64,000 nucleotides of DNA from positions 1-64,000 of the forward strand of contig JACVRA010000509.1 in assembly GCA_019828545.1 (NCBI GenBank), written 5' to 3'. This DNA comes from Paracamarosporium sp. OC-R06-R3. Taxonomy: Eukaryota > Ascomycota > Dothideomycetes > Pleosporales > Didymosphaeriaceae. This document shows positions 33,545 to 45,873 of the stretch, piece after piece; the first letter of the stretch is position 1; the number at the start of each line of letters is the position of its first letter. The notes under the pieces were generated by a model. The model was not told the DNA's origin and searched no databases. It saw only the letters and a program-made list of their open reading frames with translations. Made by a program: the position numbers and the translations under genes.

Positions 33545-33916
33545 TTACAAAATTGTCCGGAGTATGAATGCTGATGGCGCATTCTTGATATTATCCAGCC
33601 TGTCCCCAAGCCCATAGTCAAGAATATTCTTCAGTACCCTCCTTGTCTCCACCATCTCCTTAACCCTTGGCGAAGACTCGAATATCATCTCCATATAGTG
33701 TCCTTCCTCATCACTTAGTTGTGCGCGTGCGAGATGTTTTCGTTCGAGTTGGACGTTTTCCGCCGGGAGGTTAGGAAGGGGAAGACGAGATATTGTTTGA
33801 GGCAGAAGCTGCACGCGAGGTATTGTTAGCGAAGCTGAGGTACGAGACAAAAGACGGAAACTCGCATCAAGCAGCCGCTCCTCCTCAGCTGTGCAAGGAA
33901 TTGGGTGTCTTGCCAT
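33545..33916 (-). CDS. Hypothetical protein fragment, 123 residues
   Basis: The open frame MARHPIPCTAEEERLLDASF... ends with a helical, acidic C-terminus (LSDEEGHYMEMIFESSPRVK). Upstream in-frame codons continue (PSAHRH) without an earlier ATG, so it may be the last exon of a gene whose first part is the 34132-34458 frame. No family recognised. Confidence 0.35.
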   Translation of the reverse strand: MARHPIPCTAEEERLLDASFRLLSRTSASLTIPRVQLLPQTISRLPLPNLPAENVQLERKHLARAQLSDEEGHYMEMIFESSPRVKEMVETRRVLKNILDYGLGDRLDNIKNAPSAFILRTIL

Positions 33917-34131
33917 GTGCCGATGAGCGGAAGGGCGTTTGCGACGGGCTCCAGGAGCATTATCGCCGTTGGCTCGTTAACGGTTGATATTGCATTCGGC
34001 TATGAGGTAGGTCCGCTTCTGTGTCTGCATTTCCGCCCATTTTGCTGATGAAATGTACGTCCATGCAATGCTATTATCGCCAGGTAATTGCCTTCTTCAG
34101 TAGTACCTTGGATGTTAGACCAGTTGGTGAA

Positions 34132-34458
34132 TTAGGAGCCATCCTTGAAGACAAGTGGGGTTGCCTGTGTGATTCCAAATACAAGTTGATCATGTACCTC
34201 CTTCTCCGCGAGATTGCAGGCACCGTTGGGTAGCCGCCAGAGGCATCTGCCGCCGCTGTATGGCTTTCTGGAACGGCAGCCTCGCCTCTGCCGTGCCAGA
34301 AGAATCGAAATCCCCGTGTCTTGGCGAGAACGTTCCGTAGTTGAAAACATGACGTTGGGAGTTTGCTCTGCCTCTCGAGCGTAAGAAGGCCAGATACTGT
34401 AGCTGTAATCTTGAATGCTCTGAATTTCCTCAATATCGGGTCGAAGCGGGTCACCCAT
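34132..34458 (-). CDS. Hypothetical protein fragment, 108 residues
   Basis: The frame starts MGDPLRPDIEEIQSIQDYSY and stays protein-like to a stop at 34132. It could be a 5' exon linked to the frame ending at 33545, but I cannot place the splice sites with confidence. No domain recognised. Confidence 0.3.
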   Translation of the reverse strand: MGDPLRPDIEEIQSIQDYSYSIWPSYAREAEQTPNVMFSTTERSRQDTGISILLARQRRGCRSRKPYSGGRCLWRLPNGACNLAEKEVHDQLVFGITQATPLVFKDGS

Positions 34459-34569
34459 GAGTGTAGATGATGGAAAGTTGAGGAGTGAGTGAGCGTGGGT
34501 CTTCCGGCGTTAGCGGACGCTATCAGCACAGCAGATAGTTATGAGACCACGTGCTATACACTCACTCCG

Positions 34570-37560
34570 TGCTCCACGTCCTGCCACCAGATCTATGAAT
34601 CCCAGCGACGCAAGCAGAATCCCAGCGGCGCAAGCAAGTAGCGCATCTCCCTCCAGCTCATAGAATAGCTAGCTCTGCGTAGGAGACAGCTGTAGAGGTA
34701 GCAGAGCACGTGCTGTGGAAGCCCCGTGCTCCACTTAGCTAATCTTTTTCGCCACTTTCCTGACTCCCCGCCAGCTTCCCCCCCTCCCCCTCTCCTCCCC
34801 TCCACCTCATACATCTCTTCTCCCACAACTACACACGCACTGCAGACGGGCCGTACTCTGAGTCCTAGTGCTCCACGCACCGCCCCGTCGCTTCGCCTTG
34901 GCGTGGGTCTGGTCTTCTGGAGACCGTGAAGTAAGTTGCACCCCTCCTCAGCTCGTACACACAGCACCGCACCTCCGCGTGCGTATCGACCACAACGTTG
35001 TTTAACATGACAACTCTCTCCGTACGGTCTTTGAACTGAGTAGGTACACTTGCGCTCTTTCGGCTGCAATGCAGTTGTTGACGCCAAGCAGTTGTTGCCA
35101 AGGTAAACGCACTACTGTAGCGACAGATGCGTGTTTTGTGACTGATGCTGATGCATTCCAAGGGGCTAGGTCTCCTGAAGACTGCGAAGCAAGCAGCGTA
35201 TCGACGGCGGCATAGGAGATACTTCCTCTGGTTCATAAGTATAGCGGGGCATCGGAGCGGGGCCTCAGAGCGTGTCGACGGCGGCATAGAAGAGATACTT
35301 GTACGCAGGAAACCCCAGCAGCGTAAGTCAAACATCTTCCTTTCCAGCTCCAAAGCAGCGCAGGGCCTCAGAGCGTATTGACGTCGGCATAGGAGATACC
35401 TGTATGCAGGAAACCACAGCAGCGTAAGCTAGACATCCCCCTTCCCAGCTTCAAAGCAGTACAGAACCTCGGAGTGTATCGACGGCGGCATAGGAGATAC
35501 TTGTATGCAGGAGATCCAAACACATCGAGTTGGTGTTGGCTTAGCGTGGGACCCTAGTGAGTCGGTACCACAGCAGAGCTGCACACCGAATGCTGTACCT
35601 TTACTAAGCTGTTGAGCTTATAGGAGACAATGACTGTTGACAAGCAGAACCCTTTAGGAGTCATTGCAAAAGTATGGTTTGGTGAGGTCCAAAAACATCC
35701 AACGAGCTCCACTCTGACAGTACTCTGAAGCCTTTTGCCCCACGCTCCGCCGCTTCGCCGCACCACCAGGTTCACTAGACGGCAGCGGTGTAAGCAGCGC
35801 ATCTCCTCTAGCTCGTAAGTATAGCAGGACCTCCGTACGTATCATCGGCGACGGCATGCGAGATACTTGCACGCAGGAGATCTAGCGCTTCCAAACACAT
35901 CCAACGAGCTTCACTTAGACGGTACTCTGAAGCCCTTCTCCCCGCGACCCCGCCGCTCCACCAGGCTCACTGGATAGCGGCGACGCAAGCAGCGCCTCTG
36001 CCCCAGCTCGTAAGTATAGCAGGACCTCGGTGTGTATCATCGGCGACGGCATGCGAGATACTTGTACGCAGGAGACCCAACGCTTCCAAACACATTCAAT
36101 GACCTCTACCCAGACAGTAGTCCTGAGGCCTCGGTTCTCCACGCTATCATGTTGACTGAACCCCAGCGGCGGAAGCACGCAGCGCACATCTCCGCGCCTT
36201 CGTCTTGACTGAATCCCGACGGTGCAAGCAAGCAGCGCATCGGCTTTATCTCGTAAGACTGACGCAAGACCTCTGGGTGTATCGGCGACGGCATGCCAGA
36301 TACTTGTACGCAGGAGACCCGGAGCCTCCAAACACGTTCAATGAGCTTTACTCAGACCGTACGTATCAGCGACGGCATGCTAGATACTTATACGCGGGAG
36401 ACTAAGTGCTTCCAAATACATTTAGTGAGCTCCACTCAGACGGCAGTCGAAAGCCCAGGTTCTCCACGCATCACCACTTCACGCCATCATGCTGACTAAA
36501 TCCCAGTGACGCAAGTGGCACACTCCTCCGTGTTATTATGTTATTTGAATCCCAGCGAAGCAAGCGGCGCCTCTCTTTTATCTCGTAAGCATGGCGTAGG
36601 GCCTTTATGCGTGTCGGCATGGGAGGTGCATGGATCCTAGCAGCGCAAGCAGCGCATCTCTCCGCTCCGTTATGTTGACTGAATCCTAGCGGCGTAAGCA
36701 AGCGGCGCGTCTCCTTTATCTCGTAAGCATGGCGCAGGGCTTTTATGCGTGTCGGCATGGGAGATGTTCACACAAAGGTGCATGAACCCCAGCGGTGCAA
36801 GCAGCGTACGTCTCCGCTCCGTTATGTTGACTGAATCCTAGCGGCGTATGCAAGCAGCGCGTCTCCTTTATCTCGTAAGCATGGCGGAGGACCTTTATGC
36901 GTGTCGGCGTTCATACAAAGGTGCATGAACCTCAGCGGTGCAGGCAACGCACCTCTCCGCGCCATCATCTTGATTGAATCTCAGTGGCGCAAGCGGCACA
37001 CTGCTCCGCACCATTATCTTGACTGAATCCCGCGGTATATGTCTCTACGCCGTCGTTTTGACCGAACCCCAGCGGCGCAAGCAAGCAACGCCATGTCGTA
37101 GATGTTGACTGACTCCCGGATATTGACTGCATCCCGGCGGCGCACCTCTCCGCGCTATCATCTTGACTGAGACCCAGATGTTGACTGAATCCCAGGTATT
37201 GACTGAATTCTGGCGGCACGCTTCTCTACGCCATCATGTCGACTGAATCTCAGCAGCGCACTGCTCCGCACCATCCTCTTGACTGAATCCCTTCTCCGTG
37301 CTATCATGTCGACTGAATTCCGGCGGCGCAAGACCTCGGTGCGTGTCGGCATGGGAGATGTTCAACCTCGGCGGCGTAAGCGGCGTTGTCTCGCAAGCGT
37401 GGCAGGACTTCTGTGCGTGTCAGCAAGCAGCACGTCTCCCGAGGCGCTATCACGCTCCAGCTCGCGAGCATGACGCAGGCGCTCCGTGCGTGCCGGCACA
37501 GAAAACCCCAGCAGGTGTGACGCTTACCGTGGAGCCACCAAGACGTTGAGCAATCCACGC
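34570..37560. repeat. Composite degenerate repeat array, block 2
   Basis: Same two modules as block 1: GACTGAATCCCAGCGGCGCA units, and GTATCGGCGACGGCATG..TACGCAGGAGACCC units with CTCGTAAGCATGGCG joints. Near the left end there is a third module (GTAGGAGACAGCTGTAGAGG with CCACTTAGCTAATC) that recurs at 43015-43065. I see no gene within it. Confidence 0.8.
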
Positions 37561-37684
37561 GGACAAAACTCAAGCAAGACGCTGCCGACAATGCGGCTGG
37601 CCGGGAGGACGCATGCGACGGCCGCGACGTCGAGCGTGGCGGCCTGTTGGGTTCGAAGTGGGCGGACAAGTGCGGGGCGTCTTG

Positions 37685-37850
37685 CGGGCGGCGCGTCTCG
37701 GGGACCATGTGTCGTTCTGCCTGCACGGCGTCGACATCAGATCATGGCTACGATATCGCTCCATGGCTACGAATACGTCACGAAAGGCTCGAGGCTTCTC
37801 AGGCTGTGCAAGCACGTCGTCAAGAATGGCAACTCGCCGTGTTCGACGAT
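37685..37850 (+). repeat. ~165-bp GC-rich duplication, copy 2
   Basis: Inverted copy of 14165-14330. It lies directly beyond the end of repeat block 2. Confidence 0.7.
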
Positions 37851-37945
37851 CGAAGATCTGGCTGATAAACGCAGCAACAAAACCACACAACAATAACATA
37901 ATCGCTATAACTCTGCTAACAACTTTTAGTATGCCATTTCCAACT

Positions 37946-39010
37946 TCACAAATCCACCAGAATTGGCTCTCCAATCCCCGCGCACTTCACTTTCTCCCTT
38001 CTACCTCTGTACAACTCAGCCGCAAATACGTCAATCGGCTCTCCGTCTCCGTCTACTTCTTTCCACGCCAACATCCAGTGATTGGGATGTGTAATCACCC
38101 ACATACCCACAAGAGAAGTCTTGTCACAACGCTGTTCATACCCTCCCTGGTCAAGATAGTACAAGGAAGGCCACTCTCTGTCGTACTCTTCGTTATCCCT
38201 TGGCATCTTCATTGAGCTCTCATCGGCTAGAAAACTGAGGTAGTCTTCCTCGTAGCGGTGCCTATACCCTACTACTTCCCCATGTGACCCCGTCACGCTC
38301 CGGTAATCCCATGCAAATACAATCTCTTTTGTTTGGATACATTCGCTAACTGCTCCAGCATTGCAAAGGAACCTTTGCCAGGCGTCACTTATATCTTGTG
38401 CAATGTTGGCTTGGAATTCGAATAGGTGATCCCATAGGTCTTCTCGGATCTTCTCGGATTCCTCAGGACATTTGAATTCGATGAGGACCCTATCGAACGG
38501 GCAGTGCAAAAGCATGTGCAATGGGCTGTGAGCTGGGCTCGCCCCCAGTTCGATATCCATAAAACTCGACCGTCCACTCTTATGGCCTGTATGTTCCTTG
38601 ACACGGATATCCATTGACAGTTCAATAGAGCGCAGTGCCGTCCAGCTATGACCGAAAGCGATGTCCTTGCGGAGGGATATTGGCTTATTGTAAACCTGCT
38701 CGAAACCTCTTTGAAAGGCTTTTATGCCCTTGTTTAGATGGCGGCCAGCTGCATCTAATACTTCCTAGGTATAGACATTAGGTACGTTCTACCCTGAATT
38801 GGTTATGCGTACCTGGTTTGCTCGTTTGCAGGATAGAATAATTCCCTCTTTGCAGCCGCAAGCTAGCGCGTGTAGCTCGTCGTAGATTAGGAGACGGACA
38901 TCTTGATTGAGCTTTGCGAAGAAGCTGCTTTGAGCCTGGGGATCCATAGCGCCGTGGAGGTGGGGATGCGTTTGGAGGTTGGAGTCAGGGTCAAGAATCA
39001 AGATCCGCAA
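37946..39010 (-). CDS. Two-exon protein with F-box-like N-terminus, unknown function
   Basis: Exon 1 is 39010-38813, the intron is 38812-38765 (48 nt, GTACGC...CTAATG...CCTAG), exon 2 is 38764-37946. The junction is in phase 0, and exon 2 stays open for 272 codons (EVLDAAGRHLNKGIKAFQRG ... KCAGIGEPILVDL). The N-terminus SSFFAKLNQDVRLLIYDELH resembles the F-box-like LPxELRxxIYxxL helices common at the start of Dothideomycete proteins of unknown function. The better start may be the ATG at 38947 (MDPQAQSSFF). About 338 residues; apparently intact. Confidence 0.65.
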
Positions 39011-39091
39011 GTTTACTTGGCACAGGCCTTCATCTATTCTGACGTAAGGACACGTCGGAGATGCTCGTACAAAGGATATTAATACCTTACG

Positions 39092-39639
39092 CTAGTCTGG
39101 TGCTTTGGTCTGGGCAGGCGGACTTGGCGAAAAGCTAACATGCTCAGGATCATTGCTGGGCTTTTGTGCGATTTGCGCTAGCCTGAAGTACGGCACCACA
39201 GCGATTCTCGGGAAAAGCTGCATCACAGTAACGTCTTCTGAGACCCAATGAGTCGCATATCCGTCTACGGACTCGTCCGTCTTCTCGCAAGGCTTCCATT
39301 CATTACCCACACTACCTACTCTGCTAACACAAGCTTAGCTCGTAAGCACAGCGCAGAACCTCCGTGTGCGTATCGGCATGGGAGATGTCCCAACCGCATT
39401 CGCTGAGTTACACCAACACAGTCACCCGCGGGAGGAAGAGATTCGTCCTTTTTCCAGAGAATCTTCTTCTTGTGTGTGTCCCAGTATGGAACCCATTGCT
39501 TGCCGTAAAGAATAAACTGTGCAAGAGCATGGGGAAAACTACCAGGATTCATCATCGTGTACCGGATGTTGCGTTGTAGTCTAGGTGACACTCTGACTGG
39601 TCTGAAGCCCTGAGGCTCTATGCACCACCTTTCCGCCAT
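39092..39639 (-). pseudogene. Broken coding fragments at the edge of repeat block 3
   Basis: Two minus frames look like pieces of one protein: RNIRYTMMNPGSFPHALAQF ... GKQWVPYWDTHKKKILWKKD (about 39420-39580) and MGNEWKPCEKTDESVDGYAT ... MQLFPRIAVVPYFRLAQIAQ (39092-39310). Composite-repeat sequence (GTATCGGCATGGGAGATG, CTCGTAAGCACAGCGC) lies between them at about 39330-39410. The repeat seems to have landed in, or expanded inside, a gene. Family unknown. Confidence 0.35.
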
Positions 39640-39829
39640 GCCACCAGCTCTGTGAACAACAACGGCGCAAGCAGCACATCTCCTTCAGCTCGTAGAATGG
39701 CCAGGACCTGCGTGTGCTTCGGCATGAGAGATGGCTATAAGGTAGAGACCAAGTGCTGTCCCAAGCCCATTCAATCCCCTTCTCCGCGGGCGGACCATGC
39801 TCTGAACTCTTGGTACGTACTCCCCGCCC

Positions 39830-40440
39830 CGCCCCGTGCCTTCGCTTTGCCACAGGTCTCCTAGAGACGGTGAAGCAAGCCACGCACCTCCCCACCTCTT
39901 ACGCACGGCAGCGGGTCTCTGAATACTTGCCTGCATGCGTGCACGTAGCTGTAAGGGACAGATGCATGCTTTGTGATTGATGCTGACGAAAGGGACTAGG
40001 TCTGTGAAGCAAGCCGCACACCTTCCCACCTCTTACCACGGCAGCGGGTCTCCGCGTGCGTACCTGCACGCATGCACGATAGTTGTTGCACGATAGTTGT
40101 AAGGTAAGGTAGGGACTGATGCATGTGTTGTGATTGATGCTGATGTGTCCAAAGGTACCAGGTCTGTGAAGCAAGCCGCACACCTCCCCATCTCGTACGC
40201 ACGGCAGCGGGTCTCCGCGTACGTACCCGCATGCGAGATAATTGTAAGGTAAGGCAGGGACAGATACATACTTTGGGACTGTTGCTGACGTATCCAAAAG
40301 GACCAGGTGTGAAGCAAGCCACACACCCACACATCTCCCCACTTTGTATGCACGGCACCGGATCTCCGCGTGCGTACCCGCATACATTCAAGATAGTTGC
40401 AAGATAAGGTAGGAGACCAAGCACTCCAGACACTGAACAA
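39830..40440. repeat. ~150-bp tandem repeat, about four units
   Basis: Four units start at roughly 39850, 39996, 40160 and 40303, each with GTGAAGCAAGCC(A/G)C(A/G)CACC, then GGCAGCGGGTCTCCGCGTGC and AGTTGTAAGGTAAGG. Unit spacing is 143-164 bp. Confidence 0.7.
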
Positions 40441-43400
40441 AGCGCCGCTGTGTGCGCTGCATGATTCTTCCAAGGAGGTGCTTGACGAGAGTGGGGTCAG
40501 TTGACGCAGCATGCTAATAGCGACAACAGGGTCTGTCTACTAGCAGATCATCGAGCGGGCGATACAGGTGTCGATCAGTCGACGCTCGACGAGATGAAGC
40601 AGGTACGTGGCGAGCCGCCCAAACACCTGGCACCCGCACATGCAGCAGGCGTGCTGACCATATGTTTTGTGACTGATGCTAATGCATTTAGGTCTTCACT
40701 CCTCCTTTCTCTCGTAAAAGACGTACGACCTCGGAGTGTATCGATGGCGACATAGGAGATACTTGTCCTTGAAACTCTAGCAGAGTAAGCTGAGCATCCC
40801 CTTCTCCAGCTCATAAGCAATGCAGAGCCTCAGAGCATATCGACGGCGGCATAAGAGGTATTCGTACGCAGGACCTTGGAGCGTATCAACGCCGGCATGA
40901 GAGATACCTATACGCAGGAGATCCCAACGACGGCATAAGCAGGACCTCCGAGCGTATCAGCGACGGCATGAGACTCTCGTACGTAGGAGACCCAGTGCTT
41001 CCAAACACATTCAATTAGACCATACGTATCGGCGACGGCATGCCAGATACTTGTACGCAGGAGACCCAGTGTCCAAGCACGTTCACTGTCCTCTACTACA
41101 CTCCACCATTTCTCTGCACTGTTATGTTGACTGGATTCTAGCAGTGCAAGCAAGCAGCGTATCTTACTCTGGCTTGTAAGACTGGCGTAGAACCTTGGTG
41201 CGTACTGACGGCGGCATAGGAGATATTCGCATATAGGAAACCCTAGCAGCGCAAACAGCCCATCTCTTTTATCTCGCAAGACTGGCAAGACCTCTGCGTA
41301 TTGACGGCGGCATGCAGATACTCGCTTCCAAACATATCTAATGAGCTTCCCTCAGACGGCAGTTTACAGCCCCAAATCTCTGCGCCATCATGTCGACGGA
41401 ATCTCAGCGACACTTCTCTGTGCTATCATGTCGACTGAATCTCAGCGACACTTCTCTATGCTATCATGCCGACTGAACCTTGGCGGCGCACTTTTCCGCG
41501 CCATCGTGTTGACTTGAGTGAATCTCAGCGGCGCACTTCTCCGCACCATGATGCTGACTGTATCCCAGCGACGCATGTCTTTGTGTCATTATCTTGACTG
41601 AATCCAAGCGGCGGAAGTAAGCGGCGACATCATCTTGACTGTATCTCGGCGATGCATGTCTCCGCGTCATCGTCTTGACCGTATCTCAGCAGCGCCTGTC
41701 TCCACCCCATCCTCTTGACTGAATCCCTTTTCTGCGCCATCATATCGATTGAATTTCAGCGGCAGAAGCAGTGCATCTCCCTCGGCGCAAGCAGTGCATC
41801 TCCCTCGCCGCCATCGTGTTGACTGCATCCCACCGGCGTAAGCAGCGCGCCTGTCTCCGCCTCGTGATCTTGACTGAATCCCAGCGGCGCAAGCAACCGG
41901 TGCATCTCCTTTCTCTCGTAAGCATGGCGCAAGGCCTCTTTGTGTGTCGGCATGGCAGATAATCGTACGCAGGTGCATGAATGTCGCGGCGTACTCTCCA
42001 GGCCATCATGTTGACCGGATCCTAGCGGCACTTGCCCGCGTTTTCATGTCGACTGCAGCGAGCCACGCATCTCGGTTCTCTCGTCAGGCGCATCGGCGAC
42101 GGCATGCGAGATTGCCGTACGCAAGAAAACACGCAAGCGAACGAAGCTCCAAGAAGGCTGCTTCGGCGAGAGAAAGCAGACGAGATTGTCTGTGCTTTGA
42201 CCCGGTGGGGCTGGCTTCGCGTCGAGCCCCAGACACGGACGAATGCCTGGCAGCGGCTGAATTGAACCCACCGGCACGATCCGCGACCGTCTCGCATTAG
42301 CAAGCCCTGGTCGTGAGGCCTAGCTCCATCCTCTCTGGCTCCCGCCCGGCCCGGCCCGCGTCCATGTCGATAACATGGTCCAGCTCGGCGGCGACATGCT
42401 GACTCAAGGAGCAGCGTTGTGGGTCGGCGGCTGTCCAACTCCCCGAACGCCGACGCCCACAAGAACCCCAGTGGGTGCGCGCAGCAGAAGACTGAAGGAC
42501 CAGCCAGAAGACAGAAGGACAAGCAGGGCTCACAATGTACGTGGTCACTCATCAAATGGCACATCAGTGAAGGCAAGAAGGAGTTGATTGCCTACAAACC
42601 GAAACTACATACGCTGGCATCTGCGTCCGTGTTGTGCCGCACCCCCGAGGTGTTGGTATGTACCCCTAAGCGCCACCGTCGTTTCCGGGGGCGACATATA
42701 GGCCTGCAACATTCACCCTGGACCCGAGGTCCATTCGAATAGAACAAACCTATATGCCGCCTCCGCAAACGACGGAGGGACCCTTGGGATCAAAGCACGC
42801 GAAAATGCAGCACAACACGGACGCAGATACCAACCCAAACCCAAGCCAATCCCTCCCAATTACGTCCTCCTCTTTCTCCAGACCGCAGTCTGGTGCGACA
42901 CGCCCCTCCCTCCCCCCTCCTCCCCCCTCTGCCGCGCCGCCCCACCTCCCACCAGCGTGTCGCTGGCGGCGCAAGCAGCAATTTCTTCTAGCTCGTGGGA
43001 TAGCCAGTATCTCTGCGTAAGAGACAGTTGCAGAGGTAGCAGACCGCATGGTCCACTTGGCTAATCCCTTCGCTGCTAGGTTTCGTCCCCGCGACTATCT
43101 CTTTCTGGTTGTTGTCTCCAGACACTCGACGCAGTGCCGCTGTGTGCTGTGTGGCTCTTCTGGGGAGATTGTTGAGAGCGACAACAGGGTCTTGACTACG
43201 GCATAATGTCGAGCGGGTGGTGCAGGCGTCGTAGAATGACTTGGATGAGTTCGGTGTTCGTCATAGGCTTGACGAGATGGAGTAGGTATGTGGCGACCCC
43301 AGCAGCGTAAGTCGAGCAGTGAAGGGTCTCGGAGCGTATCGATGGCGACATGAGAGATAATCGCATGCAAGGTCTCGGAGCGTATCGACGGCGGCATGAG

Positions 43401-43512
43401 AGATGTACGCAGGAAACCCCTGCGGCGGAAGCGGTGTCCCTTGAGATGGTAAGCATGAGAAGAACTCCATACGTATCAGTGATGACATACCAGACCCGTG
43501 GTTAGAAGCTAT

Positions 43513-43600
43513 GATGTTGACGGAATACCAGATGTTGACGGAATCGCAGACGTTGACGGAATCGCAGTTGACGGAATCGCAGGTGTTGACTAAATCGCAG
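43513..43600. repeat. Short tandem repeat, ~18-bp units
   Basis: Five units of GTTGACGGAATCGCAG(ac/gt) with small changes, followed at 43650-43715 by AAAGAAAGTC decamer repeats. They look like a recent local amplification of the GACTGAATCCCAG core of the composite repeat. Confidence 0.7.
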
Positions 43601-44576
43601 CGGCGCAAGCAAGCGGAAAGACGTCTGTGCATGTCGGCAAGGAAAAAAGGCATGAAAGAAAGTCATAAAAGAAAGTCGCAAAAGAAAGTCACCAAGGAAA
43701 GTCAAAAGATGATGGAATAAATCTGTGTGTGTCGGCATGGAAGACATTTCAGGCGCCTTAAATATTCAATCGGGCTATGGTTTGAAATCCCTATGCTCTA
43801 CGACCTGCTGATCATTGTGCCATAGGAGTTACCCCGCTTGCTTGGGCGTGCTAGGGTTCACCTACCTCTCTCCTGACCTCAACACATGTCGATCTAGAGA
43901 TGTTCGGTCACCGGTGCATGAATCCCAGCGGCACGTATCTCCTATCTCTCGCTGGTATGGCGCGTAACCTCAATACGTGTCGGTCTGGAATGTTCGGTCA
44001 CAGGTGTATGAATCCTAGCAGCGCGCAACCTCAATACATGTCGGTCTGGACATGTTCGGTCACAGTGCATGAAATCCTGGTTGCGCCCATCTCCTTTCTC
44101 ACATTGAGTATGGCGCGTGACATCAATATTTGTCGGCATGAGACATATCCGCGCACAGGTGCATGAATCCGAGCGCCACCCATTTCTTTTCTCTCATTGA
44201 GCATGATACGTGGCCTCAACGCAAGCAAGCAATGGCCTCAACACATTTCGGGTGCATGAATTCCGGCAACACAAGCAAGCAATGCTCCCACATTTTCTCG
44301 TAAAATGTCGCATGACTTTGGAGCGGTGTAGGGAATCTTCGCACACGGCATCTCTAAGCGAATCGATGGCATCGGAGCATGTTCGTATACCAGACTTTCG
44401 GGTGGTGCGGGGTTCCTGTACGTGTCGACATTGGCGATACGAGGTACGAAACCACTCAGCCCGATGTTTGGAGCCTTGTCCGTCGAAGATGCGTACGCAA
44501 ATAGGTACGAAAACCATTCACCCCGATATTTGGAGCCCATCCGTCAGGTACACTAACACTCAGACTGATTGTTTGC

Positions 44577-44716
44577 TACACCCCCTCAAGCCACGACTGA
44601 TTGCTAATGCCCTGTGCTACGCCCCCTCATGCCACGGGATGGTTATTGACGCCCTGTGCTACGCCCCCTCAAGCCACGACTGATTGTTAACGCCCTGTGC
44701 TACACCTCCTTATGCC
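44577..44716. repeat. ~43-bp tandem repeat, four units
   Basis: Units contain CTACGCCCCCTCAAGCCACG, then a TGATTGTTAACGCCCTGTG part; alternate units differ more, as if the true period were about 87 bp. Confidence 0.65.
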
Positions 44717-44916
44717 ACCGGACGATGATTGGAACCACGATCATTTGCACCAAGCTACATGGTCAACAGCCTCTGAAGCTGAAATGCTGTCCTCCGCCGC
44801 ACAAGTTTCTCTCCAGTGCCACTCATTTTCCACTACCAACAGTTGCACTGTCTTTGAAGGAATCGTTCTAACAAACTTCGGCTTACTATCGACTCGGTCA
44901 AGACACACAAGACACA

Positions 44917-45468
44917 ATGACAATGTAAGTGTTTGCAATCCCACACCTCAAACACGACTAACTTGATAGGCCTAGCAAAAACCCAAACGACGTGGCCGCG
45001 TACATCTCGAACATAGTCAACACACCCAACCAACTATTCACCGTGATCATCGAAGAGGCGGAGCGGGATGAGGCACAGGCTGCCACACCAGCTGCCGCAC
45101 CGGACTCGCAGGCCGTCGCACGCGACGCTGTCTTGTCGCTCTCGGACGGCCGCGTTCGTTGCTTTCACATCGGACTGAAAGGGAGCAACACCAGCCTTGA
45201 GGTCGCGAAGGATATCTGTTCTCAGGAAGTCATCCATCGGACTGTGGCCACCGACCCTGCAATGTACTTCGCCGTGTACGATCCTGATTCGAACAAGGTC
45301 CATTTTTCGCTACTGGACCACAAGGCGGGGAAAATCGTAGATCTGGAGCAATACGACTTGGCTACTCGAGGGGCGGCTGCAGCACTATATTTGCGGTATT
45401 ATGTGACTTTCAACTCCTATGCATTGCACCCACAGCCCGACGGCCTCGCACTCGGCGCATCCCGCTAG
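44917..45468 (+). CDS. Small conserved-looking protein next to APN2, unknown function
   Basis: Exon 1 is only eight bases (44917-44924, ATGACAAT), followed by a 45-nt intron with textbook sites (GTAAGT...GACTAAC...GATAG, 44925-44969) and exon 2 from 44970. The protein has 168 residues: MTMPSKNPNDVAAYISNIVN, then a mixed alpha/beta fold (RVRCFHIGLKGSNTSLEVAK; AMYFAVYDPDSNKVHFSLLD). It has no signal peptide or membrane segment. No family recognised. The tiny first exon explains why the frame alone lacks an ATG. Confidence 0.65.
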
Positions 45469-45504
45469 CCTTAAGCTACAGGGACGACGGCATTGGTCTG
45501 GGCA

Positions 45505-45650
45505 GTTTCCTTTACACTGAAAACTTTCCTTTTCACTGAAAAAAAAGCTTTCCTTTTCACTGAGCACAACGCTCGGTTTACACTGAATACAACTCTCGGT
45601 TTACATTGAATACAACGCTCGCTTTGCACTGAATACAACCTTCGCGACGG
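45505..45650. repeat. ~27-bp tandem repeat in the 3' flank
   Basis: Five imperfect units of the type TTTACACTGAATACAACGCTCG / TTTCACTGAAAACTTTCC between the unknown gene and APN2. Confidence 0.65.
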
Positions 45651-45873
45651 TGATTTGGAAGCGAGGGACTAGCATGGCACCCCGTCAGGTCAAAGCGCAG
45701 ACCAAAGCGCAGACCGGGGCGCCGCTAGCTCTCAGCCGACAATAATAGCCGCCGCTGGAGTTTCTCATCACTCGCTTTGCAACCATGACTTTCACTTGTG
45801 CTCGCCCATCGCTGTGACAGAGTCCGACCTTGTGCCCACGCGCCTCCACCAAAGAGGCTGCCATGGCAGCACA

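Larger units (their letters stand above)
39320..44320. repeat. Composite degenerate repeat array, block 3
   Basis: Repeat modules as in blocks 1 and 2 fill most of this stretch, with local variants: a ~150-bp tandem series at 39830-40440, TGACTGAATCTCAGCG units at 41380-41990, and ATGTCGGTCTGGA..GTGCATGAATCC units at 43890-44280. Between 42130 and 42750 there is non-repeat GC-rich sequence with no recognised gene. Confidence 0.75.
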
